Below are positions 60,901-64,000 of a stretch of DNA of 64,000 nt, piece after piece (positions within the stretch are counted from its first letter, which is position 1; each line of letters opens with the position of its first letter). Origin of the DNA: Gemmatimonadota bacterium (GTDB taxonomy: Bacteria > Gemmatimonadota > Gemmatimonadetes > Gemmatimonadales > Gemmatimonadaceae); contig JAQBPX010000011.1 in NCBI GenBank assembly GCA_028287305.1, positions 124,001-188,000 of the forward strand, read 5' to 3'. The notes below the pieces were generated by a model. It made no database searches. It worked only from the letters and a program-made list of their open reading frames with translations, and was not told where the DNA came from. The position numbers were made by a program, and so were the translations under genes.

Positions 60901-61687
60901 CATCGACGGTGAGGCTGGCCGTGCGGCTGCTGAGGTAACTGCCTCCGTCGAAGCGCAGTGCGATCTGGGCGCCAGAGAATCCGCCGCGGGAGGGGTCGAA
61001 CGGTGACGTCCCGACGCTCGTGGTGACCCGCGCATCGCGCGGGATCGACGCGCCGGAGAAGCCAAGTCCTTCGAGTGTGGTGGAGTTCTGGCTCGATGAC
61101 AGGCCGAGTGCGGACATGCCGTCGGCAGTGGAGATCATGCCGGGCACGGAGGCGGCGAGGGCGTTCACGTCGCCGCGCTGATCCGGGGAGAGCGCGCCGT
61201 AGATGCCCTCGGGACCCTGCTCATTGAGACCGGGGGCGGCATAGGTGTCGACGTCGCGCGTGGGCTTGGGCCTGGTGGCCGTGACCTGAACGGTGTCGAT
61301 CGTCTGCGCTTCGAGGAGTGGAGCGAGCGTCGTGTTGAAAGTGAAGAGCGTATCCGTGTCGGATGCGCGCTGCATGCGCCTGCGCGCCGGCTTGAAGCCG
61401 GCGGCGGAGATGTAGACCAGGTAATCGCCCGTGCCCTCGGCGAATGAGATGGACCAGCGTCCATCGGAGCCGGAGGTGTCGCGCTTCACCAGGCGATCGG
61501 GCCCGCGCGTGACGATGATCTCGGCGCCGGCGAGCGGGTGGGTGGAGTCGGAGGTGACGCGGCCGGTGAGGCGCTCGGGGCGGAGGGTTGGTGCGGGGGC
61601 CGGTTGTTGGGCGCTGATCGGGGTCGCGGCTTCGATGAGGACTGCGGCTGCAAAAGCGACGCGGATCAGGCGAGACGACAGCTGCAT
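57980..61687 (-). CDS. Very large TonB-dependent receptor-like protein with C-terminal LTxxQ tail
   Basis: 1235 residues. A signal peptide (ATPISAQQ), a carboxypeptidase-regulatory-like domain (about residues 38-130; LTGRVTSDSTHPLAGAEIIV), a plug-like domain (about 130-260), and a long beta-barrel region to about residue 1080. The C-terminal last 100 residues are helical and carry two LTxxQ motifs (LTRVQ at 1140-1144, LTPLQ at 1208-1212), as in Spy/CpxP periplasmic chaperones and heavy-metal resistor proteins. Such a tail would hang in the periplasm. Receptor substrate unknown, probably an organic scavenged compound or metal complex. Confidence 0.85.
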   Translation of the reverse strand: MQLSSRLIRVAFAAAVLIEAATPISAQQPAPAPTLRPERLTGRVTSDSTHPLAGAEIIVTRGPDRLVKRDTSGSDGRWSISFAEGTGDYLVYISAAGFKPARRRMQRASDTDTLFTFNTTLAPLLEAQTIDTVQVTATRPKPTRDVDTYAAPGLNEQGPEGIYGALSPDQRGDVNALAASVPGMISTADGMSALGLSSSQNSTTLEGLGFSGASIPRDARVTTSVGTSPFDPSRGGFSGAQIALRFDGGSYLSSRTASLTVDAPALQASSALSRRLGVPYLNLSAGAGGDGIFGRKGALSYNISGQVTRRSNDAFSLFTLAPDALRANGVSPDSVRRLQGLIGTLGVPGRLTAGGSTVSQGATFLASIGGAGVDWDTYADKPVEAGVNLIASLQQTDPLGLSPFSAASLGGRSQNLSLGVQGKYSVYLDSGRTLLDLRSALSFDDRTTSAFNGAPTGIVTLASPELGDELSGVTSLGFGGSDRSNGRRSLGWQARGEYVWYQSITHRWKLTVDSKLDGIRSSRDANSNGVFRFASLADLAANRAQSFSRRLGTPDVQSGVWNGAASLGNFWRATDYFRVVYGARIEGNVYTNAPTGNPLVERLFGVHAGDTPNRVHVSPRAGFTWYYLGDKSGNAGRSFGPLGQFARGGAGQLRGGIGEWRNIMSADLLSDPVALTGLARDGSSVLCIGDAVPTPNWNGFATDASTVPTSCLAGGPNLADTTHNVALLDRHFDAPRSWRANLAWSQQRWHVAFTIDGTLSLNLNQPGNNDLNLRSSAVTSLGSEGNRPMFVPLSSIVASSGLIPLAPSREHAELGRVTSVGSDIRSVTKQLVIRLSPQLNYRRVIGASYALTGFSAQSRGFDGDGFGDPRLKETTTGTRPLHQVTLSYGEIIPHVGSVTLYSRIESPRKYSPLVEQDVNGDGLPNDRAFIQSPAAARAAGDVAMADGMQSLLASTHGSAHDCLASQLDRAARHNSCSGPWTATLNAHFGLQRQFIGTAVPTTKRLSTSLEFANVLGGLDQLIHGAGRMRGWGANAFPDRTLYSVTGFDAAKQRFRYQVNPRFGSTNPVLSALTTPFRATLLFTVNIGTPAEVQQVSRMLAPGRNGEGGTKLDSTKLAFQYRRSVPDYYKQVIELSDSLFLTRVQVEQLQDARRKYHVRADSMWGVLGGEFARLPDNYDPTAALRRQEEVIDAEWMLMRRELHFVRQVLTPLQWSLLPGIYAYLEDETKPFRVRMY

Positions 61688-61762
61688 CGGGGAGGGTTAG
61701 GGGCGGCGCGAACCTCTCCCGCCAACTTTTCGAAATTCTGGCGCGATGGATAGGGGGCGTGA

Positions 61763-61775
61763 GACGCTGCGTGAC
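61763..61775. promoter_or_regulatory. GACGCTGCGTGAC motif in divergent spacer
   Basis: GACGCTGCGTGAC is a variant of the GACGCTACGTAAC seen at 51376. It lies between the divergent TonB receptor gene and the 61834 membrane protein gene. Its distance from either start (about 76 and 59 bases) would suit an operator. The identity of the regulator is unknown. Confidence 0.3.
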
Positions 61776-61833
61776 CCCTGGTTTTGTGCGAAGTCGATAG
61801 GTTTGGCAAATCCCGAGTGGAGCATACAGCGAG

Positions 61834-62418
61834 GTGAAGCAAGACATCCTGCGCATCATCGCAGCCTCCGAACTGCTGGGCGGTATTTTCGCCCTTGTCG
61901 GATACGCGCTTGTGCCGCTGGCCGGCTTTCACTTCGAGCCCGCGTGGCAGCCACTGACAGGGATCGCGTTTGGGGCATTCGCCATGGCCTGCGGCATCGG
62001 ACTGTTTCGTGGTGCTCGCTGGGGAGTGCCGGCATCAATCTCTCTCCAGGTCTCGCAGCTGGCGTCGTTCAGTGTCGCCTCTCACTTTCGCTACGTCGCC
62101 CTTGCGGGTCCGCTCGTGCGAGTGATTGTCGCGACCACCGGGGTTCGATTCGAGGTGGGCGGAGGCGGCGCATTCATCGCGGTGCCGGGGGGAATGGATG
62201 GCACGCTGGGAGCTGTCGGCGTGGTAGTGCAGGCAGGCTTCGGGTTTTTCCCTGCCAGCCTCGCGGAGTCAGGGTTCACGATGGGCGTGAATCTTGTCGC
62301 GGCCTATTTTCTGTGGCGCCTGGCCGAATTTGTTGGCGAGCCCACGCCGGTCGTCAGCCAGGATTCCGCCGCGCCGAATGCCGAGAGCGGCGATGGTCTT
62401 TCCTCAGCGAGTTCGTAG
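61834..62418 (+). CDS. Hypothetical membrane protein
   Basis: 194 residues from GTG 61834. About four hydrophobic helices (residues 8-32, 42-58, 62-95, 128-160) with GGIFALVGYALVPLAGFHFEP and VGGGGAFIAVPGG loops. The C-terminal tail is polar. It lies 1 base ahead of the next gene. Not recognised. Confidence 0.65.
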   Translation: MKQDILRIIAASELLGGIFALVGYALVPLAGFHFEPAWQPLTGIAFGAFAMACGIGLFRGARWGVPASISLQVSQLASFSVASHFRYVALAGPLVRVIVATTGVRFEVGGGGAFIAVPGGMDGTLGAVGVVVQAGFGFFPASLAESGFTMGVNLVAAYFLWRLAEFVGEPTPVVSQDSAAPNAESGDGLSSASS

Positions 62419-62419
62419 A

Positions 62420-63064
62420 ATGACTTGGACACGCCTCGGACGGGTTGGTGCCATTCTGTGCGGTGTCACCCTGAGCCCCAGTCAGCATGCGGCTCCGCGG
62501 CTGTTGAGCTTCCTGCAGGTCGGTCGCTCTCGCATCGGATTCGCGAATGACACTCTTCGCGATGGCGGTGCGAGCGTGGTCGTCACGCAGAATACAATAA
62601 GCGACACGCGACAGTTGCTCGGAGCGTCTCGCCCCGTGACCACCGGCGATGCCTCGACATTCCTGCGCTCTGTCTGCTACTTCGCGACCGGCAATTCGCA
62701 TATGGTTCTCGTCCTCGAGTCCGAGGAGATGGGGAACGGGACCTGGCTGACAGGCTTTTCACTCCTGCCGGCCGGTCGGCGCCCGGGGCGCGAGCGACAC
62801 TGCGGAAGGTTGCGAGTCTCCTCCGACAGTATCTCAACGAGCTCCGGACTTCGACTCGGCCTGACGCGTGCCCAACTGGAGGCGCGCCTGGGAATGAAGG
62901 GACGCGATAGCGCAAATGTCGTCGTCTACGAGCGAGCGGTGGACAAGCCCTTTCGCCGTCCGGATGGCGCAAGCGAGACGTACACCGAGAGCTCGTGGCT
63001 TTACGTCCACTTTCGTCGCGGCAAGGTAGCGGGGTTTCTCGGTGGGCGCATCGATGCGTCCTGA
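62420..63064 (+). CDS. Hypothetical exported protein
   Basis: 214 residues from ATG 62420. A short hydrophobic start with GVTLSPSQHAAP suggests export, though no clear cleavage site is seen. The C-terminal half (RLGLTRAQLEARLGMKGRD, LYVHFRRGKVAGF) is a small mixed fold like many periplasmic SmpA/OmlA-type proteins, but I cannot claim the family. It overlaps the next gene by 11 bases. Confidence 0.55.
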   Translation: MTWTRLGRVGAILCGVTLSPSQHAAPRLLSFLQVGRSRIGFANDTLRDGGASVVVTQNTISDTRQLLGASRPVTTGDASTFLRSVCYFATGNSHMVLVLESEEMGNGTWLTGFSLLPAGRRPGRERHCGRLRVSSDSISTSSGLRLGLTRAQLEARLGMKGRDSANVVVYERAVDKPFRRPDGASETYTESSWLYVHFRRGKVAGFLGGRIDAS

Positions 63065-63503
63065 AGGCATCGTGAGCCGTGCCCTGTGCCGTCGGACGGT
63101 CACGACCGCCTGCGTCCTGCTAGTTATCGCGCCGCTGTCCTGCTTCCCATTCGGCGGGGACGAGCATTCATTGGAGGAGCCCTACTATCTTGCAGCGACC
63201 GACGTCGGGACCCAGATGACCCTGTATCGCCGGGTCGGCAAGGACGGTGGAATCGGCCGCGTGGAGCCCACTGTTTTCGCGGCGGGGTGGGACAAGCATC
63301 ACGTCATCGTCCAGCGACATCCGGGTGGCGATCGATCACGGACCGAGTTCTACATCATCGACCGGTCGAAGGACGCACCAAACTGCGGGCCGGAGGCGAG
63401 CGTCATTGGTCCATTCACCGCGGCAGAGTTTAGCGAGGCGCGGCGCCGTGCGGGCGTGGATTCGACGCTCGCGTTCACGCTCGTGTTGAAGAGCCTACGT
63501 TGA
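63054..63503 (+). CDS. Hypothetical lipoprotein
   Basis: 149 residues from ATG 63054, inside the end of the previous gene; GTG 63042 would add 4 residues. The leader VLLVIAPLSC has a lipobox. The body has strands (YYLAATDVGTQMTLYRRVG, HHVIVQRHPGG, TEFYIIDRS) and ends in a helical segment. Not recognised. Confidence 0.6.
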   Translation: MRPEGIVSRALCRRTVTTACVLLVIAPLSCFPFGGDEHSLEEPYYLAATDVGTQMTLYRRVGKDGGIGRVEPTVFAAGWDKHHVIVQRHPGGDRSRTEFYIIDRSKDAPNCGPEASVIGPFTAAEFSEARRRAGVDSTLAFTLVLKSLR

Positions 63504-63569
63504 GTACGCGAAGAAGCGAGCGTCGATTATTGGGCCGTTTGATCTCAACGCCAGTGTTCCCCGGCCTGA

Positions 63570-63608
63570 AGGTGCCAGCGGGAACTGTACCCGCATGAGC
63601 TGGCACCT
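63570..63608. repeat. Stem-loop in the spacer after the lipoprotein gene
   Basis: AGGTGCCA (63570-63577) pairs with TGGCACCT (63601-63608); an inner stem GCGGG (63578-63582) pairs with CCCGC (63590-63594), leaving a 7-base loop and a 6-base bulge. It is in an otherwise featureless 180-base spacer (63504-63685), about 67 bases after the stop, and may end transcription or shape the leader of the next gene. Confidence 0.5.
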
Positions 63609-63715
63609 CGAGGTGATGGGAATGTGGCCCACCCGAGTCATCCGTCGCCGACCGCCTCACCAGAAGTAGAGAAGCAGCGCGTTCGGTGACCAGGCCAACC
63701 ATTTTTCTCTACAAC

Positions 63716-64000
63716 ATGCCCGAGATCTTCCGATATTTCTGGTTCCTCTGCGCCGCTGTGATGACGGTGAACATCATCATCTGGCGAATTCGACTCGCTG
63801 GCGCGATCGAGCGCGACATGATTGCCCGTGAGGAGGCCGACCGCTTCACGCGACTTGGCGCGCTATGGCTTGTTGGGAGCTCGTGCGCCTTCGGGCTAAT
63901 CGGGCTTGCCGCGGGTTGGTCATCCCCGTTCTGCGCAGGATTTCTCTCGTTCGACTCTGTGCCGCAGGCGGTGACCGCGATCCTCATGATCGCCCTTTGG
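63716..64000 (+). CDS. Membrane protein, partial at right edge
   Basis: 95 codons open to the edge of the window. Helices at about residues 6-24 (YFWFLCAAVMTVNIIIW), 48-66 and 80-95, separated by a charged loop (RLAGAIERDMIAREEADRF). ATG 63716 is used; GTG 63686 would add 10 residues in frame. Family unknown because the rest is missing. Confidence 0.6.
   Translation, partial: MPEIFRYFWFLCAAVMTVNIIIWRIRLAGAIERDMIAREEADRFTRLGALWLVGSSCAFGLIGLAAGWSSPFCAGFLSFDSVPQAVTAILMIALW

Noticed and set aside
63475-63702. 75-codon minus-strand frame in the last spacer
   Set aside because: It overlaps the lipoprotein end and the stem-loop; no ribosome site or plausible protein features, so the spacer is treated as non-coding.

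Overview
The window is about 64 kb of high-GC chromosomal DNA, densely packed on both strands, with many ATGA/TGATG overlaps and several GTG, TTG and probable CTG starts. The gene content points to a Gemmatimonadota-like soil or aquatic heterotroph. The signs are large orphan MacB/FtsX-type permeases paired with PadR regulators, secreted hydrolases with clear signal peptides or lipoboxes, TonB-type outer-membrane proteins with carboxypeptidase-regulatory-like domains, DUF2911, DUF885 and tricorn-like proteins, and an Ig-repeat/DUF3494 surface protein. This assignment is inferred from gene families only: no rRNA, tRNA, CRISPR array, prophage or complete insertion sequence was seen.

Layout. 1-6.7 kb: the end of a methionine/folate gene, a fucosyltransferase-like enzyme, a sirohydrochlorin chelatase-like protein, an acyl-CoA dehydrogenase, an M20 peptidase and a membrane protein with a degenerate HD-GYP domain. 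6.9-13.2 kb: a methyltransferase, a plug-only TonB-like protein, a PAP2 phosphatase, a BNR-repeat protein, a DUF1906-like protein and an M48 lipoprotein protease. 13.2-19.8 kb: DUF502 and DUF2911 proteins on the minus strand, then UdgX uracil-DNA glycosylase with a small hydrophilic partner, a YbjQ-like protein, a methyltransferase, a GNAT enzyme, a DUF2306 membrane protein and a LuxR-type response regulator. 19.9-23.5 kb: an envelope cluster made of an Ig-repeat/DUF3494 protein, an OmpA-family protein, a lone IS3 OrfA-like DNA-binding protein and a strong hairpin. 23.5-29.9 kb: small membrane and lipoproteins, an NAD(P)-binding protein, a Tat-exported DsrE-like protein, and a PadR plus ABC-permease pair with a striking palindromic operator. 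29.9-48.1 kb: a spermidine-synthase-like protein, penicillin acylase, UvrA2, YigZ, an isoprenylcysteine methyltransferase-like protein, tandem lipoprotein paralogues, a sensor kinase, DUF885, a tricorn-like S41 protease and an M28 peptidase. Related palindromic elements lie just downstream of three of the secreted hydrolase genes. 48.1-55.7 kb: a second PadR plus permease pair, a third permease of a different build, and a short fossil of another permease. 55.8-64 kb: accessory-looking small lipoproteins (one frameshifted), a beta-barrel protein, a very large TonB-dependent receptor with an unusual C-terminal LTxxQ tail, and small membrane proteins running off the end.

Taken together the region looks like envelope and scavenging biology: at least six predicted exported or periplasmic hydrolases of different fold classes (M20, M48, DUF885, S41/tricorn, M28, penicillin acylase), outer-membrane receptors, and FtsX-type permeases that probably act at the envelope. 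Two accessory DNA-repair functions (UdgX, UvrA2) are added. No complete defence system or biosynthetic cluster is visible. The most unusual signals are the palindromic intergenic element family, the receptor with the LTxxQ tail, the PadR operator dyad, and the lone OrfA joined to ompA.
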